A DNA stretch of 64,000 nt. Source: Rhodobacteraceae bacterium LNNU 3342 (lineage in GTDB: Bacteria; Pseudomonadota; Alphaproteobacteria; Rhodobacterales; Rhodobacteraceae). A model generated the notes under the pieces. It had not been told where the DNA came from. It saw only the letters and a program-made list of their open reading frames with translations, and made no database searches. The stretch lies in assembly GCA_008711135.1 (NCBI GenBank), contig VUAW01000001.1, positions 186,001 through 250,000 of the forward strand. Direction: 5' to 3'. Below, piece by piece: positions 17,487 to 27,362 of the stretch. Each line of letters opens with the position of its first letter. The first letter of the stretch is position 1. Both the position numbers and the translations under genes were made by a program.

Positions 17487-19067
17487 TCAGGCCGCCAACT
17501 TGCCGGCAAGCCCCTTCTCGATCAGCGCGATCGTCTCCTCCACGCCATAAAGCGCGATGAAGCCGCCGAACCGTGGGCCTTGGCTCGCCCCCAGAAGCAC
17601 CTCGTAAAGCGCTGTGAACCAGTCGCGCAGCGGCTCGAATCCGTGATCCTTGCCAACCGCGAACACAAGGCTCTGCAGCTCTTCCGCATCCAGCCCGCCG
17701 TCCCAGGTCTTCAGGCGCGCAACCAGATCCTCCATCGCCGCCCGCTCCTGATCGGTGGGCGCACGGAACTGGCGCGTGGGGGCCACGAAGTCCCGGAAGT
17801 AGCGCACGGCAAACTCCGCCGCCGCATCCAGGTCCGGGTTCCCCTCGGGCGTGGCGTCGGGCGCATAGCGCTGGATGAACCCCCAAAGCCCGGCGCGATC
17901 CGTCGCCCCCGCCACGCTCGCGAGGTTCAACAGCATCGCGAAGGGCACGACCATCTTCGATTCCGGCGGGTTGCCGCTGTGGATGTGCCAGACCGGGTTG
18001 TTTGCCTGCGCAGCGGCATCCTGCGTCGGATAGGCTTTCAGTTGCTGGTGATATTCGTCCACCGCCTTCGGGATGACGTCAAAATACATCCGCTTCGCCG
18101 TCTTCGGCTTCTGGTACATGAAGTACGACAGGCTTTCCGGGCTGGCATAGGTCAGCCACTCGTCGATCGTCAGCCCGTTGCCCTTGGACTTCGAGATCTT
18201 CTCGCCGTTCTGGTCAAGGAACAGCTCATAGGTGAAATGCTCGGGCTTCCTGCCGCCAAGGATCTCGCAGATGCGATCATAGATCGGCGTGTTGGTGGAA
18301 TGATCCTTGCCGTACATCTCGAAGTCGACATCCAGCGCCGCCCAGCGCGCGCCGAAATCGGGCTTCCACTGCAGCTTCACGTTGCCGCCGGTGACAGGCA
18401 GCGTCCATTCCCGCCCGTCCTCGTCGTCAAAGGTGATGGTGCCGTCCTTCGCATCCACGTTCTTCAGCGGCACGTAAAGCACCCGCCCCGTCTCCGGATG
18501 GATCGGCAGGAAGATTGAATAGGTCTGCTGCCGCTCCTCACGCAAGCTCGCCAGCATCACCTTCATCAGGTCGTCATAGCGTTCCACCGCGCGTAGCAGC
18601 ACCGCATCGAACTGCCCGGACTTGTAGAAATCCGTGGCGCTGATGAACTCATACTCGAACCCGAAGGTGTCCAGGAACCGCCGCAGCATTGCGTTGTTGT
18701 GGTGGCCAAAGCTCTCATACTCCCCGAACGGATCAGGGACTGAGGTCAGCGGCCGCTGCAGATGCTCGCGCAGCATGTCCGGGTTCGGCACGTTCTCCGG
18801 CACCTTCCGCATCCCGTCCAGATCGTCCGAGAAACAGATAAGCCGCGTGGGAATATCGCTGATCACCTCGAATGCGCGGCGGATCATCGTCGTCCGCGCC
18901 ACCTCGCCAAAGGTGCCGATATGCGGCAAGCCCGACGGGCCATAACCCGTTTCGAACAGTACATGGCCCTTTTCCGGCGGCGCCTTTTCATGGCGTTTGA
19001 GCAGCCGGCGCGCTTCCTCAAAAGGCCAGGCTTTCGAATTCATCGCGGCATCGCGCAGGTCCGACAT
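17487..19067 (-). CDS. lysS: Lysyl-tRNA synthetase, class I
   Basis: The enzyme charges tRNA-Lys. The 526-residue protein is the class I form: HIGH-like PHIG at residues 48-51 and KMSKS-like KISKS at 290-294, in a Rossmann-type catalytic domain followed by a helical anticodon-binding region. Class I LysRS is the archaeal-type enzyme and is normal in alphaproteobacteria; it is unrelated to the class II enzyme of most bacteria. It is flanked by the divergent TerB-like gene and the beta-helix gene and looks monocistronic. Confidence 0.95.
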   Translation of the reverse strand: MSDLRDAAMNSKAWPFEEARRLLKRHEKAPPEKGHVLFETGYGPSGLPHIGTFGEVARTTMIRRAFEVISDIPTRLICFSDDLDGMRKVPENVPNPDMLREHLQRPLTSVPDPFGEYESFGHHNNAMLRRFLDTFGFEYEFISATDFYKSGQFDAVLLRAVERYDDLMKVMLASLREERQQTYSIFLPIHPETGRVLYVPLKNVDAKDGTITFDDEDGREWTLPVTGGNVKLQWKPDFGARWAALDVDFEMYGKDHSTNTPIYDRICEILGGRKPEHFTYELFLDQNGEKISKSKGNGLTIDEWLTYASPESLSYFMYQKPKTAKRMYFDVIPKAVDEYHQQLKAYPTQDAAAQANNPVWHIHSGNPPESKMVVPFAMLLNLASVAGATDRAGLWGFIQRYAPDATPEGNPDLDAAAEFAVRYFRDFVAPTRQFRAPTDQERAAMEDLVARLKTWDGGLDAEELQSLVFAVGKDHGFEPLRDWFTALYEVLLGASQGPRFGGFIALYGVEETIALIEKGLAGKLAA

Positions 19068-19185
19068 CTCTCAAACTTCCCGCTGTTGTAGGGCCCCATG
19101 CCCTATCAAGGCACCGTCTCCCTATTGCCCACACCCCGGCGCGTCAATAATCTCAGGCGAAACCCTGACCAAAGGACGCGGAAAC

Positions 19186-19608
19186 GTGACGCAGAACAGC
19201 CTGTTGACTTCCCCCCAGGACGCGCTTGTGGCCGTCATGATCGCCGTGTCGGTTTCTGACGAACATATCCGCAGCGTCGAACTGATAGCGATCCAGCGCA
19301 TCGTCAACCACCTGCCCGTGTTCGAGGGGTATGATTCAGAACGTCCGCGCCAGGTCGGCCAGACGGTGCTTGACCTGTTCGAGGATGAAGACGGGCTCGA
19401 CGCGCTGTTCGCCCTGGTACGCAACGCATTACCTGAAAGGCTGTATGAAACCGCCTATGCCCTCGCCTGCGACGTGGCCGCCGCCGACGGCAGCCTGCGG
19501 GAAACCGAACTGCGCCTGCTGGAAGAAATCCGATACGAGCTCAACATCGACCGCCTGCACGCCGCCGCGATCGAACGGGGCGCCCGCGCCCGCCACCTGC
19601 GCGCCTAA
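19186..19608 (+). CDS. TerB-like (DjlA N-terminal type) helical protein
   Basis: The 140-residue protein begins at a GTG with AAAGGA upstream and is rich in acidic helices. LIAIQRIVNHLP and ACDVAAADGSLRETE resemble the two metal-binding repeats of TerB/DjlA-type domains (DGxxxxxE). Such proteins are linked to tellurite or envelope stress in some bacteria, but single-gene copies like this have no defined role. Its 3' end overlaps the convergent dacB stop by 4 bases. Confidence 0.75.
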   Translation: MTQNSLLTSPQDALVAVMIAVSVSDEHIRSVELIAIQRIVNHLPVFEGYDSERPRQVGQTVLDLFEDEDGLDALFALVRNALPERLYETAYALACDVAAADGSLRETELRLLEEIRYELNIDRLHAAAIERGARARHLRA

Positions 19609-21110
19609 GCGTAGATCGCCGCCCAGCGCTCGATCAACTGCTGCTGCAACCGCCGTGCGCGCTGGGTCCATTCCCGCGCGCCCGCCGGGCTTTCGCGCTC
19701 GGCCTGCGACAGGCGTTCCCGCCGGGCGACATCCGCGGCAAAGATGGCAAAGACCAGCTCACGCCCGCCAGGACCCGTCGCATAGCCGCCCAACCCGCTG
19801 ACAAAGTTCAGCGTGCCGGTCTTGGCCGCGACCCGGATGGGGTGGTTGCGGATCTCGTTGTTGCTGGCGTCGCGCATCGGCAGATTGCGCAGGATCGGGC
19901 GCAACTGCCCCTCGCCGCCCGCCCGCGCCAGCGCCCGCACCATGTCGATCGCGGTGATGCGGGACGCATCGCCCAGCCCCGAATGATCCACGAACCGCGG
20001 CCCCGCCAGCCCAAAGCGTGGCGCCGCCCACTCACCCATCACGCGGGCCGAGGCTGCAAGGCTTCCTGCCCCCACCCCGCGCCGGACTGAGGATGCAAGC
20101 CCCACCGCCTCTGCCGTCAGGTTGGTGGACCAGCGCAGCATGTCCCGCAGCACGACGCGCAACTCGTCGCTGCCATGCTCCATGATAACCGTTCCCGCCG
20201 GCATCGCGCCCGTCACCTGGGGCTGTGGCAGCCGCACCCCCTGCGCCGCCGCAAGGGTGTGGAACACCTCGGCCGCATAGGCCTCGGGCCGCCGCACGGG
20301 CAACAGACGGCTGCCGCCATTGCCCAGCGCCGCAGTCGCAACCGTCCAGTCCTCATAGGCGCCATTGCTGGAAAACGTGAACGCAGGCGCCTGCCGTTGC
20401 ACCACCTGCATCCGCGTCATCCCGACCGAGGGACGGTACCGTTCCGCCCGCGCCTCAAGGCTCAGCTGCCAATTCCCCTGGGCGCGGCGCCATTCAAAAT
20501 GCACCTGGTTGTAGTTGAGGTTCAGCCCCGACACCGCCGGATTGTAACCCACATGCGCCGGCTGTGCCGGGTCGATTGCGGGAACAAAGGGCAGCGCCCC
20601 GCCAAAGACCAGGAAGCGCCCTGCCACCCCTGTCACACCCAGCCGCCGCAGTTCTGCCGCCATGTCGGCCAGGCCGTCGCTCGACAAGGTCGGATCGCCG
20701 CCACCGACCAGCACCAGATCACCGGCAACCACGCCGCCCTGCACCGGCCCCGTCGCCACCAGCCTCGTCGCAAAGCGATAGCCGCCGCCCAGTGAATCCA
20801 GCGCGTAAAGCGCCGTCATCGCCTTGGCCACGCTGGCAGGCGGCTGCGGCACCTCGGCGCCTGCAGCCTCCAGCAACTGACCCGTGCGGGCATCGGCAAC
20901 GGCAAACGTCACCTGCCCACCCAGACGTGCGGCCTCGATCAGCGCGCCCGCATCCGGGGCGGCCAGTTGCACCGGCACCAGCGCAGGTTCCGCGAACCGG
21001 GCAAAGGGCCGGGGCGCCAGCACAGGCGTACCGCCAAGCGCCGGCCCCGCCGCGCCGGCCAGCATCGCGCCAAGAAGCCAGCGCCGTGAAATGTTGCGAT
21101 CCTGATTCAT
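19605..21110 (-). CDS. dacB: D-alanyl-D-alanine carboxypeptidase/endopeptidase (PBP4, family S13)
   Basis: This periplasmic penicillin-binding protein trims and cleaves peptidoglycan crosslinks. The 501-residue product has an N-terminal signal with twin arginine (SRRWLLGAML), so Tat export is possible. The three active-site motifs are present: SVAK (Ser93, Lys96), STN in STNLTAEAVG, and KTG in AAKTGTLN. ATG at 21110 is used because the frame's first codon is TTG. The next gene upstream is nadD, 42 bases away. Confidence 0.93.
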   Translation of the reverse strand: MNQDRNISRRWLLGAMLAGAAGPALGGTPVLAPRPFARFAEPALVPVQLAAPDAGALIEAARLGGQVTFAVADARTGQLLEAAGAEVPQPPASVAKAMTALYALDSLGGGYRFATRLVATGPVQGGVVAGDLVLVGGGDPTLSSDGLADMAAELRRLGVTGVAGRFLVFGGALPFVPAIDPAQPAHVGYNPAVSGLNLNYNQVHFEWRRAQGNWQLSLEARAERYRPSVGMTRMQVVQRQAPAFTFSSNGAYEDWTVATAALGNGGSRLLPVRRPEAYAAEVFHTLAAAQGVRLPQPQVTGAMPAGTVIMEHGSDELRVVLRDMLRWSTNLTAEAVGLASSVRRGVGAGSLAASARVMGEWAAPRFGLAGPRFVDHSGLGDASRITAIDMVRALARAGGEGQLRPILRNLPMRDASNNEIRNHPIRVAAKTGTLNFVSGLGGYATGPGGRELVFAIFAADVARRERLSQAERESPAGAREWTQRARRLQQQLIERWAAIYA

Positions 21111-21152
21111 GAGCAAAGAATAGCCGATGCGCTTGGCCGGGCAAGCGTCGCG

Positions 21153-21749
21153 TCAGCTCCATCCCCCCTGCGCCCGCAGCGCGGTCGAAGACGCCGGATG
21201 CAGCGGCACCGTCACATAGCACCAGCGGGGCGCGCGCCCCTGCCCCAGCAGGTCTGCCGCCGCCGCCGGCAGCCGTGCATGCCGGAACTGCCGCGCCGCG
21301 GGCGAACCCAGCCCGCGCAGCCCGTTTGCCGGCCGCGCCACCACCCCTACCGGGACATGCCGCATGATCCACTGCCACCGGTCCCAGCGGTGAAAGCTCG
21401 CCAGATTGTCCGCGCCCATCAGCCAAACGAAGCGTACGCCCGGATAAAGCGGCATCAGCCGCTCCAGCGTTTCCGCCGTATAGCGCGTGCCCAGCCGCGC
21501 CTCGATGTCGGTGATTTCCACCCGCGGATGGCGCATGATGGCCCGCGCCTGCGCGATCCGCCGCGCCATGGGCGCCGGCCCCCGCGCCTTGAGCGGATTG
21601 CCCGGGCTGACCAGCCACCACACCCGGTCCAGCCCGAAACGCCGCAGCGCCTCGCGCGTCAGGTGCACGTGCCCTGCATGAGCCGGATCGAACGACCCAC
21701 CAAGCAAACCGATGGTCATGCCTGCACGCGCCGCCGGAAATCCCTGCAT
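21153..21749 (-). CDS. nadD: Nicotinate-nucleotide adenylyltransferase
   Basis: NadD joins ATP and nicotinate mononucleotide to form deamido-NAD in NAD synthesis. The 198-residue protein has the nucleotidyltransferase signature [11 protein letters not shown] near residue 17 and a C-terminal SSTALR (ISSTxIR-type) motif. ATG at 21749 follows a strong AGAAGGGGGG; the 22 extra upstream codons are not needed. In many Rhodobacterales it lies in the obg/proA/rsfS region, but here it precedes dacB. Confidence 0.93.
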   Translation of the reverse strand: MQGFPAARAGMTIGLLGGSFDPAHAGHVHLTREALRRFGLDRVWWLVSPGNPLKARGPAPMARRIAQARAIMRHPRVEITDIEARLGTRYTAETLERLMPLYPGVRFVWLMGADNLASFHRWDRWQWIMRHVPVGVVARPANGLRGLGSPAARQFRHARLPAAAADLLGQGRAPRWCYVTVPLHPASSTALRAQGGWS

Positions 21750-21870
21750 CCCGCCCCCCTTCTGCGCGAAACCGGGGCGCAGGCTAATCACCCACCGATT
21801 GCCCTTGTCCAGCATAATCGTTACATGACGGCCAGATCATGGACAGCGCGACCCGCAAGGAGAGATTCTG

Positions 21871-23526
21871 ATGGCCTCTTACCAGTACGTCTATCACATG
21901 GATGGGGTTTCCAAGACCTATCCGGGCGGCAAGAAGACCTTCGAGAACATCCGCCTGTCCTTCCTGCCCGGCGTCAAGATCGGTGTCGTGGGCGTCAACG
22001 GTGCCGGTAAATCGACGCTGCTGCGCATCATGGCCGGCATCGACAAGGATTTTTCGGGCGAGGCATGGGCCGCCAAGGGCGCCCGCGTCGGCTACCTTCC
22101 GCAAGAGCCCGAGCTTGACGGCAACCTCAACGTCCGCGGCAACGTGATGGAGGGCGTGAAGGCCAAGCAGGCCAAGCTCGACCGCTACAATGAACTGGCG
22201 ATGAACTACTCGGACGAAACGGCCGACGAGATGGCCAGCCTCCAGGACGAGATCGACGCCGAGAACCTCTGGGATCTCGACAGCCAGGTGGACGTCGCGA
22301 TGGAGGCCCTGCGCTGCCCGCCCGACGATGCCGATGTGAACAGCCTTTCGGGCGGGGAAAAGCGCCGCGTCGCGCTCTGCAAGCTGCTGCTTGAAGCGCC
22401 CGACATGCTGCTGCTCGACGAACCGACCAACCACCTTGATGCCGAAACCATCGCGTGGCTGCAAAAGCACCTGATTGAATACAAGGGCACGATCCTCTGC
22501 GTGACCCACGACCGGTACTTCCTTGACGACATCACCGGCTGGATCCTCGAACTCGATCGCGGCCGCGGCATCCCGTACGAGGGGAACTATTCCGCCTGGC
22601 TGGAACAGAAGGCCAAGCGGCTGCAGCAGGAAGCGCGTGAGGACAAGGCCAAGCAGAAGGTGCTGGAGCGCGAGCTTGAGTGGATCCGCGCCGGCGCCAA
22701 GGCCCGCCAGGCCAAGCAGAAGGCCCGGATCAACGCGTACGAGGAAATGGCCAGCCAGTCCGAGCGTGAAAAGATCGGCCGCGCCCAAATCATCATCCCC
22801 AACGGCCCGCGCCTTGGCGGAAAGGTGATCGAGGTCGAGGGCATGAAAAAGGCCATGGGCGACAAGCTCCTGATTGAGAACCTCAGCTTCTCGCTGCCAC
22901 CGGGCGGCATCGTCGGCGTCATCGGCCCGAACGGCGCTGGTAAGACCACGCTGTTCCGGATGCTCACCGGTCAGGAACAGCCCGATGAGGGCGCGGTTAC
23001 CTATGGCGACACGGTGCAGCTTTCCTACGTTGACCAGTCGCGCGACGCGCTCGACCCCAACAAGACCGTGTGGGAAGAAATCTCCGACGGGCTTGACGTC
23101 ATCCAGCTTGGCGACGCCGAAATGAACAGCCGCGCCTATTGCTCGGCCTTCAACTTCAAGGGCGGCGACCAGCAGAAGAAGGTGGGCCTGCTGTCGGGCG
23201 GCGAACGCAACCGTGTGCACATGGCGAAACTGCTGCGCGCCGGCGGGAACGTCCTGCTGCTCGACGAACCGACCAACGACCTCGACGTTGAAACCCTTCA
23301 GGCGCTCGAAGCCGCGCTGGACGATTTCGCCGGCTGCGCGGTGATCATCAGCCACGACCGCTTCTTCCTCGACCGGCTCTGCACGCACATCCTCGCCTTC
23401 GAAGGCGACGCCCATGTGGAATGGTTCGAAGGCAACTTCGAAGCCTATGAGGAAGACAAGATCCGCCGTCTTGGCCCCGACTCCGTCGAACCCAAGCGCG
23501 TGAAATACAAGAAGTTCACCCGCTGA
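21871..23526 (+). CDS. ettA: Energy-dependent translational throttle protein EttA (ABC-F)
   Basis: EttA binds the ribosomal E site and couples initiation to the ATP/ADP ratio. The 551-residue protein has two ABC domains. The first has GVNGAGKST, signature LSGGEKRRV and LLLDEPTNHLD; the second has GPNGAGKTT, LSGGERNRV and LLLDEPTNDLD. The highly charged linker with PtIM-type helices lies at about 245-320. There are no membrane segments, as expected for ABC-F proteins. AAGGAGA precedes the ATG. Confidence 0.96.
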   Translation: MASYQYVYHMDGVSKTYPGGKKTFENIRLSFLPGVKIGVVGVNGAGKSTLLRIMAGIDKDFSGEAWAAKGARVGYLPQEPELDGNLNVRGNVMEGVKAKQAKLDRYNELAMNYSDETADEMASLQDEIDAENLWDLDSQVDVAMEALRCPPDDADVNSLSGGEKRRVALCKLLLEAPDMLLLDEPTNHLDAETIAWLQKHLIEYKGTILCVTHDRYFLDDITGWILELDRGRGIPYEGNYSAWLEQKAKRLQQEAREDKAKQKVLERELEWIRAGAKARQAKQKARINAYEEMASQSEREKIGRAQIIIPNGPRLGGKVIEVEGMKKAMGDKLLIENLSFSLPPGGIVGVIGPNGAGKTTLFRMLTGQEQPDEGAVTYGDTVQLSYVDQSRDALDPNKTVWEEISDGLDVIQLGDAEMNSRAYCSAFNFKGGDQQKKVGLLSGGERNRVHMAKLLRAGGNVLLLDEPTNDLDVETLQALEAALDDFAGCAVIISHDRFFLDRLCTHILAFEGDAHVEWFEGNFEAYEEDKIRRLGPDSVEPKRVKYKKFTR

Positions 23527-23639
23527 TCGATCGGGCGGCGCGGCCCGTTCCGCGCCGCCGTCCCCTGCCAGGTTCATCAACGGGAACCCTGCGTTTGTGC
23601 GGGCGTTGTCCCTGCGTACCAAGGACAGGGGGACATACC

Positions 23640-23798
23640 ATGCCTTTGACGACAATCCTTATCATCATTCTGATCCTGGCGCTGATCGGGGTGCTTCCGA
23701 CCTGGGGCCATTCGCGAAGCTGGGGCTATGGCCCGTCGGGGATCCTGGGGGTGCTTCTCGTCATCCTCATCATTCTGGCCCTCACAGGCAGGCTCTGA
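23640..23798 (+). CDS. DUF3309 small membrane protein
   Basis: The 52-residue protein is made of two hydrophobic helices (about 3-18 and 31-50) separated by [15 protein letters not shown], the conserved core of DUF3309. Members are common in alphaproteobacteria and have no assigned function; some are reported as stress-induced. The ATG at 23640 has CAGGGGGA upstream. A second tiny membrane peptide begins 2 bases after its stop. Confidence 0.85.
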   Translation: MPLTTILIIILILALIGVLPTWGHSRSWGYGPSGILGVLLVILIILALTGRL

Positions 23799-23800
23799 CG

Positions 23801-23872
23801 GTGCGGGGAATACTTCTATGGCTGATCGGGGTGCCGATCCCGATCATCATCCTCATCTACCTGTTGTTTTGA
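23801..23872 (+). CDS. 23-residue membrane micropeptide
   Basis: GTG at 23801 opens a 23-codon frame encoding one hydrophobic helix with the motif [15 protein letters not shown]. The gene begins 2 bases after the DUF3309 stop, so it could be read by translational coupling. Very short peptides with this Pro-Ile-Pro helix recur in alphaproteobacterial genomes as unnamed ORFs, which supports it as a gene. No function can be given. Confidence 0.55.
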   Translation: MRGILLWLIGVPIPIIILIYLLF

Positions 23873-23876
23873 ACAA

Positions 23877-23911
23877 CACGTCGGGCGGCACTTGCAATGC
23901 TGCCCGACGTG
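23877..23911 (+). terminator. Long hairpin after the small membrane protein genes
   Basis: CACGTCGGGC pairs perfectly with GCCCGACGTG over a 15-base loop, just after the micropeptide stop. No T run follows, so termination is likely but not certain. It separates the small-protein pair from the cold-shock gene leader (23912-24039). Confidence 0.6.
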
Positions 23912-24039
23912 ACGCATATTGTGCGTGCGACGTTATTCTTATCGACCTGTCTCCTTTACCGGCTTCAGTCTCTCGATCTTTGACTTTCGGAGCCGAGCTG
24001 CCACAGTTCCGTGGGCAGCATTCTAAAGGAGATCTCACG

Positions 24040-24246
24040 ATGGCCAACGGCACCGTGAAATGGTTCAACGCCACCAAAGGCTTCGGCTTCATCCAGCCCG
24101 ACGGCGGCTCCAAGGACGTGTTCGTGCACATCACCGCGCTTGAGCGCGCTGGTCTGCGCGGCCTGGACGACGGTCAGAAAGTGACCTTCGATCTGGAAAC
24201 CAGCCGCGATGGCCGCCAGTCGGCGACCAACCTCGCACTGGCCTGA
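24040..24246 (+). CDS. Cold-shock protein (CspA family)
   Basis: The 68-residue single OB-fold protein binds single-stranded RNA and DNA as a chaperone. RNP1 (KGFGFI) and RNP2 (VFVHI) are intact. The ATG at 24040 follows AAAGGAGA, a near-perfect ribosome-binding site. About 130 bases separate the start from the preceding hairpin, enough for the long 5' leader through which csp genes are often controlled. It ends at a strong terminator. Confidence 0.95.
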   Translation: MANGTVKWFNATKGFGFIQPDGGSKDVFVHITALERAGLRGLDDGQKVTFDLETSRDGRQSATNLALA

Positions 24247-24266
24247 TCGGCGTCACAACCGGTTCG

Positions 24267-24296
24267 AAAGGGCAGCTTCGGCTGCCCTTTTTCTTT
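24267..24296 (+). terminator. Rho-independent terminator of the cold-shock gene
   Basis: AAAGGGCAGC and GCTGCCCTTT form a 10-bp stem with a TTCG tetraloop, followed by TTCTTTT, 20 bases after the stop. Confidence 0.92.
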
Positions 24297-24342
24297 TCAA
24301 AACAAGATTGCCCGGCACCCGGGGGCAGGCTAGCCTTCCTGC

Positions 24343-25620
24343 ATGAGCCAAAGCCTGATTGACCAGATCGACGCCCGCCGCGACAGCCTGATTTCCCTGA
24401 CGCAGGATCTTATCCGAATTCCGACCCTGAACCCGCCGGGGCGCAACTATCGGGAAATCTGCGATTATCTTGCGGAACGTCTGCGCAACTCGGGCTTTGC
24501 CGTGGAACTGGTCCGCGCGGAAGGCGCCATCGCTGACAGCGATGCCCACCCCCGCTGGAACATCATCGCCCGCCGCGAGGGCACCCGCCCCGGCGACTGC
24601 GTCCACTTCAACAGCCATCATGACGTGGTAGAGGTCGGCCACGGCTGGACCCGCGATCCTTTTGGCGGTGAACTTGACGGCGATCGCATCTATGGCCGCG
24701 GCGCCTGCGACATGAAGGGCGGCCTTGCCACCAGCATCATCGCGGCCGAGGCTTTCATCGGCGCCCACCCCGATTTCGCCGGCGCGATCGAAATCTCTGC
24801 CACCGCGGATGAGGAATCGGGCGGCTTCGGCGGTGTCGCTTACCTTGCCGAAAAGGGCTACTTCGACCCCACCCGCGTCCAGCACGTCATCATCCCCGAA
24901 CCGCTGCACAAGGACCGCATCTGCCTCGGCCACCGCGGCGTCTGGTGGGCCGAAATCGAAACCCACGGCCGAATCGCCCACGGCTCCATGCCCTTCCTTG
25001 GCGACAGTGCCGTGCGCCACATGGGGGCGGTCCTGTCCGAAATGGAAGAAACGCTCTTCCCCCTGCTGGCCACCAAGCGCACGGCGATGCCCGTCATCCC
25101 CGAAGGGGCAAAGCAATCCACGCTCAACATCAACTCGATCCATGGCGGCGAACCGGAACAAGCGGCCGACTATACCGGCATGCCCGCCCCCTGCGTCCCC
25201 GACCGCTGCCGGATCGTCATCGACCGCCGCTTCCTGATCGAGGAAAACATCGACGAGGTGAAGGCCGAGGTGACCGCCATGCTTGACCGGATCAAGGCGG
25301 AGCGGCCGAATTTCCACTATGAAATCCGCGACCTGTTCGAGGTTCAGCCTTCGATGACCGACAAGGACGCCCCTGTGGTGCGCACGGTGGCCGACGCGAT
25401 CCGACAGGTTCTGAACACGCAGGCCGGCTATGTCGTTTCGCCCGGCACCTATGACCAGAAGCATATCGACCGCATCGGGCGGCTGAAGAACTGCATCGCT
25501 TATGGCCCCGGCGTTCTGGACCTTGCGCATCAGCCGGATGAATGGATCGGCGTGCAGGACATGATCGACAGCGCAAAAGTGATGGGCCTTACGCTTGCGG
25601 AACTGCTGCTGCCGCGGTGA
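24343..25620 (+). CDS. M20 family metallopeptidase/deacylase (ArgE/DapE-like)
   Basis: The 425-residue cytoplasmic zinc hydrolase belongs to the ArgE/DapE/ACY1/CPG2 family. The metal and catalytic motifs are FNSHHDVVEVG (first His ligand and Asp), GRGACDMKGG (bridging Asp) and ATADEESGG (catalytic Glu and ligand Glu). A dimerisation domain lies around 200-320. Specificity cannot be set from sequence; an N-acyl amino acid is likely. Its last 143 bases lie in the first copy of a 314-bp tandem duplication, so the gene is complete but its 3' end is repeated downstream. Confidence 0.9.
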   Translation: MSQSLIDQIDARRDSLISLTQDLIRIPTLNPPGRNYREICDYLAERLRNSGFAVELVRAEGAIADSDAHPRWNIIARREGTRPGDCVHFNSHHDVVEVGHGWTRDPFGGELDGDRIYGRGACDMKGGLATSIIAAEAFIGAHPDFAGAIEISATADEESGGFGGVAYLAEKGYFDPTRVQHVIIPEPLHKDRICLGHRGVWWAEIETHGRIAHGSMPFLGDSAVRHMGAVLSEMEETLFPLLATKRTAMPVIPEGAKQSTLNINSIHGGEPEQAADYTGMPAPCVPDRCRIVIDRRFLIEENIDEVKAEVTAMLDRIKAERPNFHYEIRDLFEVQPSMTDKDAPVVRTVADAIRQVLNTQAGYVVSPGTYDQKHIDRIGRLKNCIAYGPGVLDLAHQPDEWIGVQDMIDSAKVMGLTLAELLLPR

Positions 25621-26106
25621 AGCCCCTTCCCGGCGGGCCCGCGCGTCGCTATATGGCGGCGCATGTCCACGAACCCGCCCAACCTCCGCCCCGACATCGC
25701 GCCCGCGCCTGTCTTCGATGCCAACCCGCGTGCGGGCCAGCCGACCATCGGCATGGTCTCGCTTGGCTGCCCCAAGGCATTGGTGGACAGCGGCGGCTGA
25801 AGAACTGCATCGCTTATGGCCCCGGCGTTCTGGACCTTGCGCATCAGCCGGATGAATGGATCGGCGTGCAGGACATGATCGACAGCGCAAAAGTGATGGG
25901 CCTTACGCTTGCGGAACTGCTGCTGCCGCGGTGAAGCCCCTTCCCGGCGGGCCCGCGCGTCGCTATATGGCGGCGCATGTCCACGAACCCGCCCAACCTC
26001 CGCCCCGACATCGCGCCCGCGCCTGTCTTCGATGCCAACCCGCGTGCGGGCCAGCCGACCATCGGCATGGTCTCGCTTGGCTGCCCCAAGGCATTGGTGG
26101 ACAGCG
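25478..26106 (+). repeat. Perfect 314-bp tandem direct duplication across the M20/rimO junction
   Basis: Bases 25478-25792 recur at 25792-26106 with a period of 314 and no mismatch when read line by line. Each copy holds the last 143 bases of the M20 gene, the 42-base spacer and about the first 130 bases of rimO. The two outer genes stay complete: the M20 gene ends in copy one, and rimO starts in copy two. The junction reads GACAGCGGCGG, with only one base shared between the two original borders. Confidence 0.95.
25663..25800 (+). pseudogene. Truncated rimO 5' copy created by the duplication
   Basis: The ATG at 25663 is identical in context to the real rimO start at 25977. It encodes the first 43 RimO residues plus Gly-Gly, then stops at TGA 25798-25800 where the duplicated M20 sequence resumes. 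It keeps a ribosome-binding context and could make a 45-residue peptide, but lacks the radical SAM core and most of the first iron-sulfur domain. The second copy also carries an M20 C-terminal remnant ending at 25934. Confidence 0.85.
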
Positions 26107-27359
26107 AACGCATCCTGACCCGCCTGCGGGCCGAAGGTTACGCCATCAGCCCGGATTATTCCGGCGCCGATGCGGTGATCGTGAACACCTGCGGCTTCCT
26201 CGACAGTGCCAAGGCCGAAAGCCTTGAGGCGATCGGCGAGGCGCTGCGCGAAAACGGCAAGGTCATCGTCACCGGCTGCCTGGGGGCCGAACCTGACTAC
26301 ATCACCGGCGCCCATCCCAAGGTTCTGGCGGTCACCGGACCGCATCAATACGAACAGGTGCTGGATGCGGTCCACGGGGCCGTTCCGCCCTCACCCGACC
26401 CGTTCATCGACCTGCTGCCGGCATCGGGTGTCAGCCTGACGCCGCGCCACTACAGCTACCTGAAGATTTCCGAGGGCTGCAACCACAAGTGCAAGTTCTG
26501 CATCATCCCCGACATGCGTGGCCGGCTGCAAAGCCGCCCTGTGCACGCGGTGCTGCGCGAGGCTGAAAAGCTGGTGCAGAACGGGGTGCGCGAACTGCTG
26601 GTGATCTCTCAGGACACCTCTGCCTATGGCGTCGACCGTAAGCATGACCTGCACCCGTGGAAGGGAGCCGAGGTTCGCACCCATATCACTGACTTGGCCC
26701 GCGAGCTCGGGCAGCTCGGCGCCTGGGTGCGGCTGCATTACGTCTATCCCTACCCGCATGTGCGCGACCTGATCCCGCTCATGGCTGAAGGTCTGGTGCT
26801 GCCCTACCTCGACATCCCCTTCCAGCACGCCCACCCCGACGTGCTGAAGCGCATGGCCCGCCCCGCTGCCGCCGCCAGGACGCTGGACGAAATCGCCCGC
26901 TGGCGATCCGACTGCCCCGAGATCACGCTGCGCTCCACCTTCATCGTCGGCTACCCCGGTGAGACCGAGGAGGAATTCCAGACCCTGCTCGACTGGCTGG
27001 ACGAGGCGCAGCTGGATCGCGTCGGCTGCTTCAAATACGAAAACGTCGCCGGTGCCCGGTCGAACACCCTGCCCGATCACGTGCCCGAAGAAGTGAAACA
27101 GGACCGCTGGGAGCGCTTCATGGAAAAGGCGCAGGCGATTTCCGAGGCGAAGCTGGAGGCCAAGGTCGGGCAACGGATGGATGTCATCATCGACGCCATC
27201 GACGACGAAGGCGCCACCTGCCGCACCAAGGCCGACGCGCCCGAAATCGACGGCAACCTGTTCATCGACGAAGGGTTCGAGAGCCTGACGGTCGGCGACA
27301 TAGTCACGGTCGAGGTCGAAGAAGCCGGTGAATACGATCTCTGGGGCCGACTGGTCTAA
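25977..27359 (+). CDS. rimO: Ribosomal protein S12 methylthiotransferase RimO
   Basis: RimO attaches a methylthio group to the conserved Asp of ribosomal protein S12. The 460-residue protein has the N-terminal UPF0004 domain with its three cluster cysteines (LGCPKA, NTCGF, TGCLG), the radical SAM motif CNHKCKFC near residue 165, and a C-terminal TRAM domain. The ATG at 25977 gives normal length. It is preceded by the duplicated segment, so it may be transcribed from a duplicated promoter region or read through from the M20 gene. Confidence 0.96.
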   Translation: MSTNPPNLRPDIAPAPVFDANPRAGQPTIGMVSLGCPKALVDSERILTRLRAEGYAISPDYSGADAVIVNTCGFLDSAKAESLEAIGEALRENGKVIVTGCLGAEPDYITGAHPKVLAVTGPHQYEQVLDAVHGAVPPSPDPFIDLLPASGVSLTPRHYSYLKISEGCNHKCKFCIIPDMRGRLQSRPVHAVLREAEKLVQNGVRELLVISQDTSAYGVDRKHDLHPWKGAEVRTHITDLARELGQLGAWVRLHYVYPYPHVRDLIPLMAEGLVLPYLDIPFQHAHPDVLKRMARPAAAARTLDEIARWRSDCPEITLRSTFIVGYPGETEEEFQTLLDWLDEAQLDRVGCFKYENVAGARSNTLPDHVPEEVKQDRWERFMEKAQAISEAKLEAKVGQRMDVIIDAIDDEGATCRTKADAPEIDGNLFIDEGFESLTVGDIVTVEVEEAGEYDLWGRLV

Positions 27360-27362
27360 GGA

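Noticed and set aside
17487-19067. Archaeal-type lysyl-tRNA synthetase as a recent transfer
   Set aside because: Class I LysRS is the standard enzyme in alphaproteobacteria, and the composition matches its neighbours.
19186-19608. Part of a tellurite-resistance operon
   Set aside because: No terA, terC, terD or terZ genes are nearby; the TerB-like domain alone does not support it.
21784-23655. 623-codon open frame on the minus strand opposite ettA
   Set aside because: It is an exact shadow of a clear ABC-F gene. High GC at third positions removes stops from antisense frames, and the product shows no recognisable domain.
25530-26375. Minus-strand frames with repeated protein segments
   Set aside because: Their repeats come only from the 314-bp DNA duplication; they lie antisense to the M20 gene and rimO.
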